Source: Akkermansia sp.
GTDB taxonomy: Bacteria; Verrucomicrobiota; Verrucomicrobiia; Verrucomicrobiales; Akkermansiaceae
Assembly: GCA_017504805.1 (NCBI GenBank)
Contig: JAFVQN010000158.1
Span: 1 to 35,546 of the forward strand
Reading direction: 5' to 3'
DNA: 35,546 nt
Part shown: one piece after another, positions 17,525-24,994 of the stretch
Numbering within the stretch: position 1 is the first letter of the stretch
Layout: each line of letters begins with the position of its first letter
Notes under the pieces: generated by a model
Seen by the model: the letters and a program-made list of their open reading frames with translations, nothing else
The model's database searches: none
What the model was told of the DNA's origin: nothing
Made by a program: the position numbers and the translations under genes

Positions 17525-19264
17525 ATGGCGCAGCTACACTCCCGCATTCCAGTGCAGAACATGCAGCGTGGCGAACGCCTCGTGTATGATGCCATGGCGT
17601 GTCTTCCTCGGGATTGGGTGATATTCCACAGCTGCAAGGAGGATTATCTCGACGACAACCGCTATGTACACTACGAGGCTGACTTCGTGGTCCTGGTTCC
17701 CGGTCGAGGGCTTATAGTCATCGAGGTGAAAGACTGGCCTCATATCCGCATTCAGCACGGCCGATGGGAAAGCCGGCAGCACCGTGACGCTCCGTGGAAA
17801 CAGCACGTACACTCACCGCTGGAACAAGCCAACATCGCGCTGCAGAAAATCATGCGCAGCCTGGTACACTGCGGCTGCCTGCCCAAGTCACCCCAGAGCT
17901 GGCCGGAGCACCGGCACATGGCCATCCTCACCCAGGGCGACCCGGTTGCCACAGCCTGTGGCAACCTGCCATTTGAATCACTCTATCTCTGCGGAGCTGC
18001 TGCGCTGGCAGAGTTGCAGCAGCGCCTCGAATCACTCTTTATTCTGAATCAGCCGGAGCGCATGTCCGACCGACGCGTGCAGAAAATAGCCGATACTCTG
18101 GCACCCAGCGTGCATTTTCAACTCAGTATCGCAAACTATCTGCAGGAAATGGATATGGCCGCCGCGCACCTGCTGGAACTGCTGCCGGCACTCAGTGACA
18201 GCGAGGGCGGCATACGGGTCGAAGGTTGCGCCGGCAGCGGAAAAACGGTAATGGCCTGCGCAGAAGCAGCCCGGCTGGCAGCAGAGGCCCCGCTGGATGG
18301 AAAGCACCACGTGCTCATGCTCTGCTTCAACCACGCCATGGCCGATGAGCTGCTGCTGCATCCCTTGCTTTCAGAACAAAGTGAAACTATGCTGGTGAGC
18401 ACGTTTCACGATTTCTGCATCCGGCACATCCTGAAGCCTGCAGGTTTTGAACACCTGGTCAATTACTCCGGCGAGGGTGACCGCCTGCCTGAAGATGCCA
18501 TGCAGAAAATAGCGGAGCTTCTTCCCGGAGTGCCTCACTATGATGCCATCTTTGTGGATGAAGCGCAGGATTTCCGCAGCTCCTGGTGGCAGGTTATCCG
18601 CGCACTTCTCACTCCCGATGGCAGATTCTACATTTTCGGCGACAAGAACCAGGATTTATACGACCGTTATGACCAGATGCCGGAACTGCCCACGCGCCTG
18701 AACCTGACCCGCAACCTGCGCAATGCCTGCCAGATTGCCGGCTTCAGCCGCGCTATGCTGCCGCCAGCAGACCAGCACTGCACCATCCTGCCCATGAGCG
18801 GCGCCGGGGTCACTATCTGCCCACCTGCAGACTCAGCCCGGGAACGCGCCGCTCTGGTGCAGGACATCATCCGGCAACTGCTTCAGGGAGATGCTCAGAT
18901 CCAGCGACGCGACATTGTCGTACTTTCTCCATGGCGACCGGCCCATCCTCGCTGCTGCCTGAACCTGGTGCCTGGATTAGCGACCGCCACGGCAGAAGAA
19001 TCGCCTGACCAGGCAGCGAAACGCCGCTCAGACTGCCGCAAAGCAGGCGCAGAAAGTATATTCGCCTCAACCGTCAAATCATTCAAAGGCCAGGAAGCCG
19101 CCTACGTCATTGTGGCAGATATCATCGGTCTGGGTGAAAGCCGCGGTTTTGATATGAAAGAGCTTTACACAGCCTGTACTCGTGCACGATACGGGCTCTA
19201 TCTTGTTCCCTCAACCACCGGGAAAGCCCTGCTTGAGCAATTCCCCACCCTGTTCACACCATGA
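17525..19264 (+). CDS. NERD nuclease-related domain plus UvrD-like superfamily 1 helicase
   Basis: 579 residues. The N-terminal NERD domain (about 15-120) keeps nuclease-type residues: Asp53 in YEADFVVL and Glu67/Lys69 in VIEVKDW. The helicase core follows: Walker A GCAGSGKT (234-241), VSTFHDF, Walker B FVDEAQDF (343-350), FGDKNQDLYDRY, and a C-terminal motif FASTVKSFKGQEA with YTACTRARYGLYL. The combination suggests DNA unwinding with cleavage, in repair or in defence against foreign DNA. It is smaller than full UvrD because typical inserted subdomains are short. A lipoprotein gene overlaps its stop codon (ATGA). Confidence 0.85.
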   Translation: MAQLHSRIPVQNMQRGERLVYDAMACLPRDWVIFHSCKEDYLDDNRYVHYEADFVVLVPGRGLIVIEVKDWPHIRIQHGRWESRQHRDAPWKQHVHSPLEQANIALQKIMRSLVHCGCLPKSPQSWPEHRHMAILTQGDPVATACGNLPFESLYLCGAAALAELQQRLESLFILNQPERMSDRRVQKIADTLAPSVHFQLSIANYLQEMDMAAAHLLELLPALSDSEGGIRVEGCAGSGKTVMACAEAARLAAEAPLDGKHHVLMLCFNHAMADELLLHPLLSEQSETMLVSTFHDFCIRHILKPAGFEHLVNYSGEGDRLPEDAMQKIAELLPGVPHYDAIFVDEAQDFRSSWWQVIRALLTPDGRFYIFGDKNQDLYDRYDQMPELPTRLNLTRNLRNACQIAGFSRAMLPPADQHCTILPMSGAGVTICPPADSARERAALVQDIIRQLLQGDAQIQRRDIVVLSPWRPAHPRCCLNLVPGLATATAEESPDQAAKRRSDCRKAGAESIFASTVKSFKGQEAAYVIVADIIGLGESRGFDMKELYTACTRARYGLYLVPSTTGKALLEQFPTLFTP

Positions 19265-19428
19265 AGTCCGCATTCTTATTCTTTCTTGCTGCATGCTCTC
19301 TGCTCACCTCCTGCAACCAGCTTTCACTCGGGCCATACCGCAACTACCAGGTGACAGATGATGAAGCCATACCGGCCAGCAAAGTCGGCGGCGCACCATA
19401 CCGCCAGCAAAGACAGCGCCGGAATTGA
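19261..19428 (+). CDS. Small lipoprotein
   Basis: 55 residues. It begins MKSAFLFFLAACSLLTSCNQ, a lipoprotein signal with the lipobox LTSC and Cys18 as the likely lipidated residue. The mature part is short and polar (GPYRNYQVTDDEAIPASKVG) and ends in an arginine- and glutamine-rich tail. No family recognised. Its ATG overlaps the helicase stop as ATGA, which points to translational coupling and makes it the last gene of the clp run. Confidence 0.65.
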   Translation: MKSAFLFFLAACSLLTSCNQLSLGPYRNYQVTDDEAIPASKVGGAPYRQQRQRRN

Positions 19429-19469
19429 CGCGACACTGCCGTTTGCCACGGTTATGACTTTCCTGCCGC

Positions 19470-19498
19470 TTGCATCTCAAGCCATCGCGTGCTAGAGT
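19470..19498 (+). promoter_or_regulatory. Promoter for the FKBP gene
   Basis: TTGCAT (19470-19475), a 17-base spacer and TAGAGT (19493-19498), then six bases to the ATG at 19505: leaderless geometry. Confidence 0.6.
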
Positions 19499-19504
19499 GT
19501 TGGC

Positions 19505-20140
19505 ATGGATAACGACCAGATGATTAAAGTGATGTCCTACCTCATCGGCTACCGGGTCGGCAGCCAGGTGATGCCGCAGATGCTGCCCGGGCTCCAGAGC
19601 GATGACGTACTGGCAGAAATGCTGGGCAAAGGCTTCCAGGACGGCCTCTCCGGCAGCATGGACATGAGCCTCATTGATGAGCACGTAAATGAATACCAGC
19701 AGACCTTCCTCTCCATGCTGCAGAAGCGTGGCGATGAAAAGGCACAGAAGAACCTGGAAACCGGCAAGAAGTACATGGAAGCGAACGGCAAGCGCGAAGG
19801 CGTGACCACCACCGCCTCCGGTCTCCAGTATGAAGTCATCACCCCCGGCAACGGCGAAAGCTACGATGCAGCCCTGCACGGCGATGCGCCCACCGCCGAG
19901 GTTATGTACAAAGGAACCCTGGTAGACGGCACCGTGTTCGACCAGAGCCAGGCACCCGTCAAGTTCAACATCCGCCAGGTGATTCCCGGCTTCACAGAGG
20001 CCCTCAAGCTCATGCCCGTGGGTGCCAAGTGGCGCGTCACGATTCCCTCCGACCTCGCCTACGGAGCAAACGGCCCCGGCAGCATCGGGCCTAACAGCAC
20101 TCTCATCTTCGAAATGGAGCTGCTGAGTCTCACCAAGTAA
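19505..20140 (+). CDS. FKBP-type peptidyl-prolyl cis-trans isomerase
   Basis: 211 residues. The N-terminal helical domain (about 1-95; YLIGYRVGSQVMPQML, then DEHVNEYQQTF) resembles the dimerisation domain of FklB/Mip-type isomerases. The C-terminal FKBP domain (about 105-210) shows VMYKGTLVDGTVFDQS, VIPGFTEALKLMPVGAKW and IPSDLAYGANGPGSIGPNSTL. No signal peptide is visible, so it is probably cytoplasmic like FklB. It catalyses prolyl isomerisation and helps folding. It has its own promoter and shares the transcript with a small membrane protein 16 bases downstream. Confidence 0.9.
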   Translation: MDNDQMIKVMSYLIGYRVGSQVMPQMLPGLQSDDVLAEMLGKGFQDGLSGSMDMSLIDEHVNEYQQTFLSMLQKRGDEKAQKNLETGKKYMEANGKREGVTTTASGLQYEVITPGNGESYDAALHGDAPTAEVMYKGTLVDGTVFDQSQAPVKFNIRQVIPGFTEALKLMPVGAKWRVTIPSDLAYGANGPGSIGPNSTLIFEMELLSLTK

Positions 20141-20156
20141 ACAAGCCCCTCACACT

Positions 20157-20339
20157 ATGGCAGACTACTCCTCTCCCCGCGTCACCCTCATCCGCACCCT
20201 CATCTTTGCAATGCTGGGCATCGGGCTACTGGGCTATGGATTCTACAAGGATTCAGACCTCCTCTGGATTGGCGTCGGCCTGTTTGACCTGATATATGCT
20301 GCCATCATTTCCTATCCGCTCTGGAGCAGGAAAAAGTGA
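20157..20339 (+). CDS. Small two-helix membrane protein
   Basis: 60 residues with two predicted helices, TLIRTLIFAMLGIGLLGYGF (about 10-29) and LLWIGVGLFDLIYAAIISYP (about 35-54), ending in RKK. No family recognised. It follows the FKBP gene by 16 bases and is followed by a strong terminator, so the two probably form an operon. Confidence 0.6.
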   Translation: MADYSSPRVTLIRTLIFAMLGIGLLGYGFYKDSDLLWIGVGLFDLIYAAIISYPLWSRKK

Positions 20340-20361
20340 AATCGCGCATATATCTGAAAGA

Positions 20362-20397
20362 AACGCCGCCTCCGGAATTTCTCACGGAGGCGGCGTT
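20362..20397. terminator. Bidirectional terminator
   Basis: A 13-base perfect stem (20362-20374 with 20385-20397), GC-rich, with a ten-base loop. T-rich flanks occur on both strands: GTTCTTG on plus and GTTTCTTTCAG on minus. It serves the FKBP operon and the convergent metalloprotease gene. Confidence 0.8.
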
Positions 20398-20417
20398 CTT
20401 GCTGAAAGGAGTCTGGT

Positions 20418-21545
20418 TTATTTCTTCGGGAAGGAAACCTTGACCTTCTTGCTCTTCCAGGCCCGGATAAAATCCTGCTGCAGGCGGTCAGCTGAGCGGT
20501 GAGGTTTGATGAGTTCCTGGGCCGCATCTTCCGGAGATTTGCCATCCAGCAAAGCCTGAAGATAGGCCTTCATGGCATCCACTCCCTTCTTGCCATCAAG
20601 ATGCACAAAGAAGGCTATCGTCATGACCGAAAGCATGTATGTATCCTTGCCGCGGGGCATGTAGCCATACATTGTCTGCTGGTCCATCGTGAGAAATTCC
20701 TCCAGCTTGAAATCAAAGTCGAGGGCACCATGCGCCGCACGCTGCTTGGCCGCATGCAGGATGAGGGAAAACCCGCGATCAAAGTCAAGGTCTTCTCCCA
20801 CATAAGGCACGTAGCCTACATACTCAGCCCAGCCCTCATTTGCCCAGATGGGCAGCGTGTTGAGCAGGAACTGCTGGTGCGTGAGCTCGTGTACCAGAGC
20901 GTGGGTGTCGATATCCTCACGCTCCACACCACCGCTGCGGCCAATGCCTAGTGATGAGAACGGAATCATCACCTTATCCATGACGATATCCGCCTCGGTG
21001 GGCGGCTGTCCCGTTGCGCGGCGTGCCCCCAGGAAAACACCGGCAGAACCGCGAGGGCCGCCAGCGGCATGGTACGCCTCCATGGTCGGTTGCAATTCCA
21101 CGCAGAACTTCTTGTTCCCCCGGTCCGCCGTGGGGCGGCGCACAGGCAATACCTCGCCGATAGCCTTGTTGGCAGCATAGGCACATTCGCAAAGACGAGC
21201 CACAGTCTTCTGCGCATCAGCCTTCAACGGCACCGGTGATATATAGATGAAGTTGTTGGACGTATAGGTCACCGCCCCGCCCGGGGCAGCTTGCCCCTGC
21301 TGCACATCAGTATCCTTGGGAACAGAAATCTTGCGGGGCCAGTCGCCGGGCGATTTGACGCGCACGTTCTTCACCCCCATTTCACGCAACTCCTTGCGTT
21401 TGCGACTGGCAGCCTTGCGAACGTTGCGTTCCTTCTCCTTGACAACACGGCCGCGGCGTCTGGGTGCGCCATCATCATCTGCCACTGCAGACATGGGCGC
21501 CAGCGCCACCAGCAGACCAAGAAGCAGATAAAGGGCTTTCAGCAT
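20418..21545 (-). CDS. Secreted zinc metalloprotease, gluzincin type (peptidase MA-like)
   Basis: 375 residues. A signal peptide (about 1-22, ending SAVA) is followed by a basic Arg/Lys-rich segment (29-60). The catalytic motif HELTH (219-223) sits in ALVHELTHQQF, and NEGWAEYVG (236-244) lies 13 residues later, giving Glu237 as the third zinc ligand. This spacing is that of peptidase MA-like (DUF1570-type) proteins common in Planctomycetes and Verrucomicrobia. It acts outside the cytoplasm; the substrate is unknown. It starts 14 bases after argJ ends, so both are probably on one transcript although no functional link is obvious. Confidence 0.75.
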   Translation of the reverse strand: MLKALYLLLGLLVALAPMSAVADDDGAPRRRGRVVKEKERNVRKAASRKRKELREMGVKNVRVKSPGDWPRKISVPKDTDVQQGQAAPGGAVTYTSNNFIYISPVPLKADAQKTVARLCECAYAANKAIGEVLPVRRPTADRGNKKFCVELQPTMEAYHAAGGPRGSAGVFLGARRATGQPPTEADIVMDKVMIPFSSLGIGRSGGVEREDIDTHALVHELTHQQFLLNTLPIWANEGWAEYVGYVPYVGEDLDFDRGFSLILHAAKQRAAHGALDFDFKLEEFLTMDQQTMYGYMPRGKDTYMLSVMTIAFFVHLDGKKGVDAMKAYLQALLDGKSPEDAAQELIKPHRSADRLQQDFIRAWKSKKVKVSFPKK

Positions 21546-21559
21546 ATCAGCTCAAATGG

Positions 21560-22816
21560 TCAGCGGGTGAGTCCATCGCGCTTGGCCTGGTTCCAATACG
21601 CATATTCGGAGCGGTTGAAGTCCACGTACTCGGGCGAAAGATCCGTGGTGTACACCACGTATTCCTCATCACCAAGGTTGAGGTTGATACGAATCTCAAA
21701 CTCACGTGCCTGCACCAGCTCGCGCAGATCATCACTCGGGGTATCAGTCTGTTCGCCACCACGGCATGCGGGCAAGCCTGCAATGTCGATGTCAATCTTC
21801 TCCTCAACCACGCGGGTACCGGAATAACCCACCGCGTGGATGATGCGCCCCCAGTTCGGGTCGCCTCCGTTCCAGGAGCTCTTCACGAGGTTGGACTTCG
21901 CCACGCCTTCGGCCACCTTCCTGGCCTCTTCCTGGCAGGGGGCGCCTTCCACCTTCACCGTCACAAACTTGGTGACTCGCTCCCCATCCTGCACGATTCG
22001 CTTTGCCTGCTCAAGCATGACGTGGTGCAACGCATCCACGAATTCCTGCCAGCCGTCTGCACCCGGTGCCAGCTGGACCCCGGAAGCCCCGTTGGCCATG
22101 ACGAGCGTTGTATCATTCGTGCTCATATCGCCGTCAATCGTGATGCGGTTGAAGGAGTGTTCCACCCCATCGCGCACAATGGCCTCCAGATCTTCACGAG
22201 CCACGCCGGCATCCGTGCAAATAAGGCAGATCATCGTAGCCATGCAGGGAGAAATCATGCCGGCTCCCTTGCAGCAGGAACCAATGCGGACTGGCTTGCC
22301 GCCGATGGAGATTTCCACAGCTACCTCTTTTTCCCGCGTATCGCTGGTGATGATGGCAGAAGCTACGTCATGCCCCTTGGCTGCGGACAAATTGCTGCAC
22401 AACTCCGGCAGGCGGGGGGTAATACGCATCATCGGCATCGGCAGCCCAATCACGCCGGTGGAACAAACCGCCACCTCGCTCGGGGTAAGCCCCAGCTGCT
22501 CTGCCACCACGCGGCACTCCAGGCGGGCATCCTCCACCCCTCGCACGCCGGTGCAGGCATTGGCATTGCCGCTGTTGGCCACGATGGCACGGATGTTGCC
22601 GCGACTCAGGTGGTGCTCACTCACACGCACACAGGCTGCGCGCACGCGGTTCGTTGTAAAGGTACCGGCAGAGGTGGCCGGAAGCTCGGAATACACCAGC
22701 GCCAGATCCAGACGCGTAGCCTCCGGCTTCTTGATACCACAGCTCAGCGCATTGGCCACAAATCCCCTCGCGGCGGTCACGCCTCCTTCTATGCTCTTCA
22801 TCGTGCAATCAGACAT
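21560..22816 (-). CDS. argJ: Bifunctional glutamate N-acetyltransferase / ornithine acetyltransferase
   Basis: 418 residues, the usual ArgJ length. It recycles the acetyl group from N-acetylornithine to glutamate in arginine synthesis. The precursor cleaves itself before the Thr of the MATM motif, seen here in KGAGMISPCMATMI. FNRITIDGDMSTNDT and LVMANG are also conserved. The frame is open back to 22954, but the sensible start is the ATG at 22816, which gives the normal N-terminus. A -10-like TAGATT ends five bases before this ATG. The product N-acetylglutamate and the freed ornithine would also feed an ornithine-lipid pathway, if the acyltransferase at 4502 uses ornithine. Confidence 0.95.
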   Translation of the reverse strand: MSDCTMKSIEGGVTAARGFVANALSCGIKKPEATRLDLALVYSELPATSAGTFTTNRVRAACVRVSEHHLSRGNIRAIVANSGNANACTGVRGVEDARLECRVVAEQLGLTPSEVAVCSTGVIGLPMPMMRITPRLPELCSNLSAAKGHDVASAIITSDTREKEVAVEISIGGKPVRIGSCCKGAGMISPCMATMICLICTDAGVAREDLEAIVRDGVEHSFNRITIDGDMSTNDTTLVMANGASGVQLAPGADGWQEFVDALHHVMLEQAKRIVQDGERVTKFVTVKVEGAPCQEEARKVAEGVAKSNLVKSSWNGGDPNWGRIIHAVGYSGTRVVEEKIDIDIAGLPACRGGEQTDTPSDDLRELVQAREFEIRINLNLGDEEYVVYTTDLSPEYVDFNRSEYAYWNQAKRDGLTR

Positions 22817-22821
22817 AATCA

Positions 22822-22827
22822 AATCTA
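22822..22827 (-). promoter_or_regulatory. -10-like box upstream of argJ
   Basis: On the minus strand TAGATT ends five bases before the ATG at 22816. No good -35 is seen at 16-18 bases, so support is partial. Confidence 0.35.
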
Positions 22828-22964
22828 CGATTCTTTGTACTCCCCTAATTTGCCACACTCGCTGCTTTTCTTCAAGCATAAATGCCTGATATGGCACAAT
22901 ACTGCCATCGACATGCAGATGTTTCCAATGCAAAATGCCTCCTAGATTCCTCACGTGGCATTGG

Positions 22965-23005
22965 TTAGCCTGACTTCCTGTGAAGTTGTGAAAATATCAG
23001 GCTAA
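22965..23005. repeat. Inverted repeat upstream of the AbiC-like gene
   Basis: TTAGCCTGA (22965-22973) and TCAGGCTAA (22997-23005) are perfect nine-base arms. A nested CTTC/GAAG hairpin (22974-22985) stacks directly on the left arm. It lies between argJ and the AT-rich gene, about 55 bases before the latter, and could be an operator or a transcript structure. Confidence 0.5.
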
Positions 23006-23047
23006 ATTTCAATCAAACATTGACGAGCAAAAGAATTCGTGTTAGTT

Positions 23048-23053
23048 TATAGT
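23048..23053 (+). promoter_or_regulatory. -10-like box of the AbiC-like gene
   Basis: TATAGT (23048-23053) lies six bases before the ATG at 23060. TTGACG at 23020-23025 is 22 bases from it, too far for a standard -35; with TAGTTT (23043-23048) the spacing would be 17. Both readings are tentative. Confidence 0.4.
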
Positions 23054-23059
23054 ACAGTT

Positions 23060-23980
23060 ATGAAATCAAAACGGAATATAAGTTATAGCATGAAGTTATT
23101 GATATGGTGCGGAGTAGTATTTGTTCTCTGGATCATATTTCTGATTAGCTTCTTCACAATAATTTACTTTTGGAGGAACGGACTCTGCTCACAATTCTCC
23201 ACGTTCTGGGGATTGAACCTGGGAATGTTTGGTGACTATTTCGGAGCTTTAAACACCTTGTTTGCAGGCTTAGCCTTCGCTGGTCTCATTGTCACAATAT
23301 CTCAACAATCTCAAGATTTGAAAGCAACAAGGGAGGAAATACGTCTTGCCAGCGAACAATATGCCATGCAGAATCTGTCGGCATCTCTTTTCTCTTATTT
23401 AGACTACATGCGACAGTCTCTTCCAAGAAACCACATAGTACTCCGAAGCAACATATTCAGCGAAATAGAAACACTTGCAAAACTCTCTGATGAAATAAGC
23501 AGCAATACAGATCTCGCACATAATCCGGAGCATATCATAAAAATCTGCATCTGTGCAAACAAAATACGGGCAGGGCTCAAAGAATATTCAACCATGCGAC
23601 GTGTTTTCAACTCATGGTGTGATAGATGTTCCTTTGAAATGGCCAAACTCCAGAAAAGTGACAAGGAAAGGGAAAATATGCTGAAAATAGAACTGTGGAA
23701 AATGCTCTCACAACATGACAGGCGTATTCTTTTTTTACAAAATGCTTTCTATCTGGAGGGGGATAAGCAGCAATGGAAGAAACACGAACAATTAGTCGCA
23801 AATACCAAATGCATAAAAAAATACGCTAAAATATTTAACAAAAACAGCTATAACCTTCTCCTTCTGTTGCTGAATCCTGAAGGTCCTCCACCAGATTACG
23901 CTCTGACTGAAGAAACAGTTTCACATATAGTAAAAAGTGTTTATGTGAATAATCAATGCTCCTACAAAATTCCAGAATAA
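23060..23980 (+). CDS. Putative phage abortive-infection membrane protein (AbiC-like)
   Basis: 306 residues from the ATG at 23060; a GTG at 23039 is an in-frame alternative. A membrane helix at about 12-38 is followed by the block GDYFGALNTLFAGLAFAGLI (58-77), then SQQSQDLKATREEIRLASEQ, which enters a coiled-coil-like helix. This arrangement is typical of proteins annotated as putative phage abortive infection proteins (putAbiC). The long C-terminal part is helical and cytoplasmic, with no enzyme motif I recognise. The gene is visibly AT-rich, uses codons such as ATA and AAA freely, and is flanked by an inverted repeat and its own terminator, all suggesting transfer. Function in defence is inference from the family name. 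Confidence 0.65.
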   Translation: MKSKRNISYSMKLLIWCGVVFVLWIIFLISFFTIIYFWRNGLCSQFSTFWGLNLGMFGDYFGALNTLFAGLAFAGLIVTISQQSQDLKATREEIRLASEQYAMQNLSASLFSYLDYMRQSLPRNHIVLRSNIFSEIETLAKLSDEISSNTDLAHNPEHIIKICICANKIRAGLKEYSTMRRVFNSWCDRCSFEMAKLQKSDKERENMLKIELWKMLSQHDRRILFLQNAFYLEGDKQQWKKHEQLVANTKCIKKYAKIFNKNSYNLLLLLLNPEGPPPDYALTEETVSHIVKSVYVNNQCSYKIPE

Positions 23981-24033
23981 CTTTCATTCAGTTGACCACT
24001 GCCAATCTCATCGCAACATAATAACACATGAAC

Positions 24034-24090
24034 CGCCCCGGTACTCTTTTCAGAATACCGGGGCGTGTCAACTTTTCTCTCTCTTTTACT
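24034..24090 (+). terminator. Terminator of the AbiC-like gene
   Basis: A ten-base perfect stem (24034-24043 with 24056-24065) and a 12-base loop, followed on the plus strand by a T-rich tail (ACTTTTCTCTCTCTTTTACT at 24070-24089). Confidence 0.75.
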
Positions 24091-24117
24091 GAACCACGCT
24101 CTCGCGGGTGCGGGCTC

Positions 24118-24146
24118 ATAATACCATCATATTCCTACCAAGTCAA
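24118..24146 (-). promoter_or_regulatory. Orphan promoter on the minus strand
   Basis: On the minus strand, TTGACT (plus positions 24141-24146), exactly 17 bases, then TATTAT (24118-24123). No coding gene lies downstream on this strand before the AbiC-like gene, which is on the other strand. A short RNA or an antisense transcript would start near 24111 and run into the hairpin at 24034-24065. Confidence 0.4.
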
Positions 24147-24185
24147 GAGGTTTTTATTTATTTCTGAAAATTGATGTTGATGACC

Positions 24186-24989
24186 TCAGTTCGTTATCCC
24201 GAAAAGCTTGCGCACCAAAGTCGTGCCTCCCACCAGCATCAACGCTGCTACGCAATTCGTGATGGCACTGAAAACGGAAGAGAAGAGGGAATAGGGGAAA
24301 TCGAAGCCGTTCCCGTAAAAATCGGCGAAGGCGCCAAGGAATCCCACCAGCACAGGGATATGCAGGCAAATGCGTTTTGTTTCAGCGGCATTCACAGAGC
24401 GTCGCTGCACCCACAACCACCCCGCGCAGCAGAATAAAGCCGGGAACAGGAAGCACAAACCGGCCAGCGCCAGCGGGCGGTACATCAGCTCCCAGCTGCC
24501 CCGGGGCAGATATTGAGGAAAGGGGTGCGCCACCAGTGAAGTCACCGGATACTCGCCCTGCTCCACATTAGCATCATTGGCACAGAACTGCATGGAGCCA
24601 TCCGGGCGCACCACCAGCCAGGGGGAAATACAAACGCTCAGGCCTGTCAGCACCGGACGCGTGTCAGCAGTATAATCCGGCAGGACATGCCTGTTACCGT
24701 ATTTTTCTTCACCGGCAGCGTTGGTTCCTGTTTTTTCCAGCTGAAAGATATCAATAATTCTGCGGCGCAGTTCCTCATCGGCAGGGAGAGAATAGACCGT
24801 GACGGGGTACATTCTGTCCTCCCCGGCCCGCACATTTTCAGCATGCAGCCCGGAAGGAGGCTCCCCCAGCCAGGGGGCTGCCTCGGCCCGCCACTGCCCC
24901 TGTGGTGTCAGGTTATCCCACTGCCCCAGTGTCAGAAGCAGGGCGTAGATGATGCAAAGACCAATGAAATATCGTTTATCCTCACTCAT
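24186..24989 (-). CDS. Membrane protein of unknown function
   Basis: 267 residues, not recognised. One helix lies near the N-terminus (about 8-24, FIGLCIIYALLLTLGQW). A large extracytoplasmic region follows (about 25-170). Three further helices are at about 170-193, 206-226 and 238-258, the last two flanking a short aromatic stretch (FADFYGNGFDFPYSLF). The gene starts five bases after the kinase stop and so belongs to the sigma factor-kinase operon; it could be an input or output partner of the kinase, but nothing in the sequence proves this. Confidence 0.65.
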   Translation of the reverse strand: MSEDKRYFIGLCIIYALLLTLGQWDNLTPQGQWRAEAAPWLGEPPSGLHAENVRAGEDRMYPVTVYSLPADEELRRRIIDIFQLEKTGTNAAGEEKYGNRHVLPDYTADTRPVLTGLSVCISPWLVVRPDGSMQFCANDANVEQGEYPVTSLVAHPFPQYLPRGSWELMYRPLALAGLCFLFPALFCCAGWLWVQRRSVNAAETKRICLHIPVLVGFLGAFADFYGNGFDFPYSLFSSVFSAITNCVAALMLVGGTTLVRKLFGITN

Positions 24990-24994
24990 TGCGG

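Noticed and set aside
21464-22945. 493-codon open frame on the plus strand
   Set aside because: It is antisense to argJ and rich in His, Ala and Gly, as expected of a mirror frame.
24091-24120. tRNA-like GGTTCA segment near the AbiC-like gene, as a possible insertion site
   Set aside because: No acceptor stem, anticodon arm or CCA end could be assembled around it.
24000-24130. 43-codon frame on the minus strand across the terminator hairpin
   Set aside because: Its ATG lies inside the orphan promoter's -10 region, so that promoter could not express it, and the frame mostly translates the hairpin.
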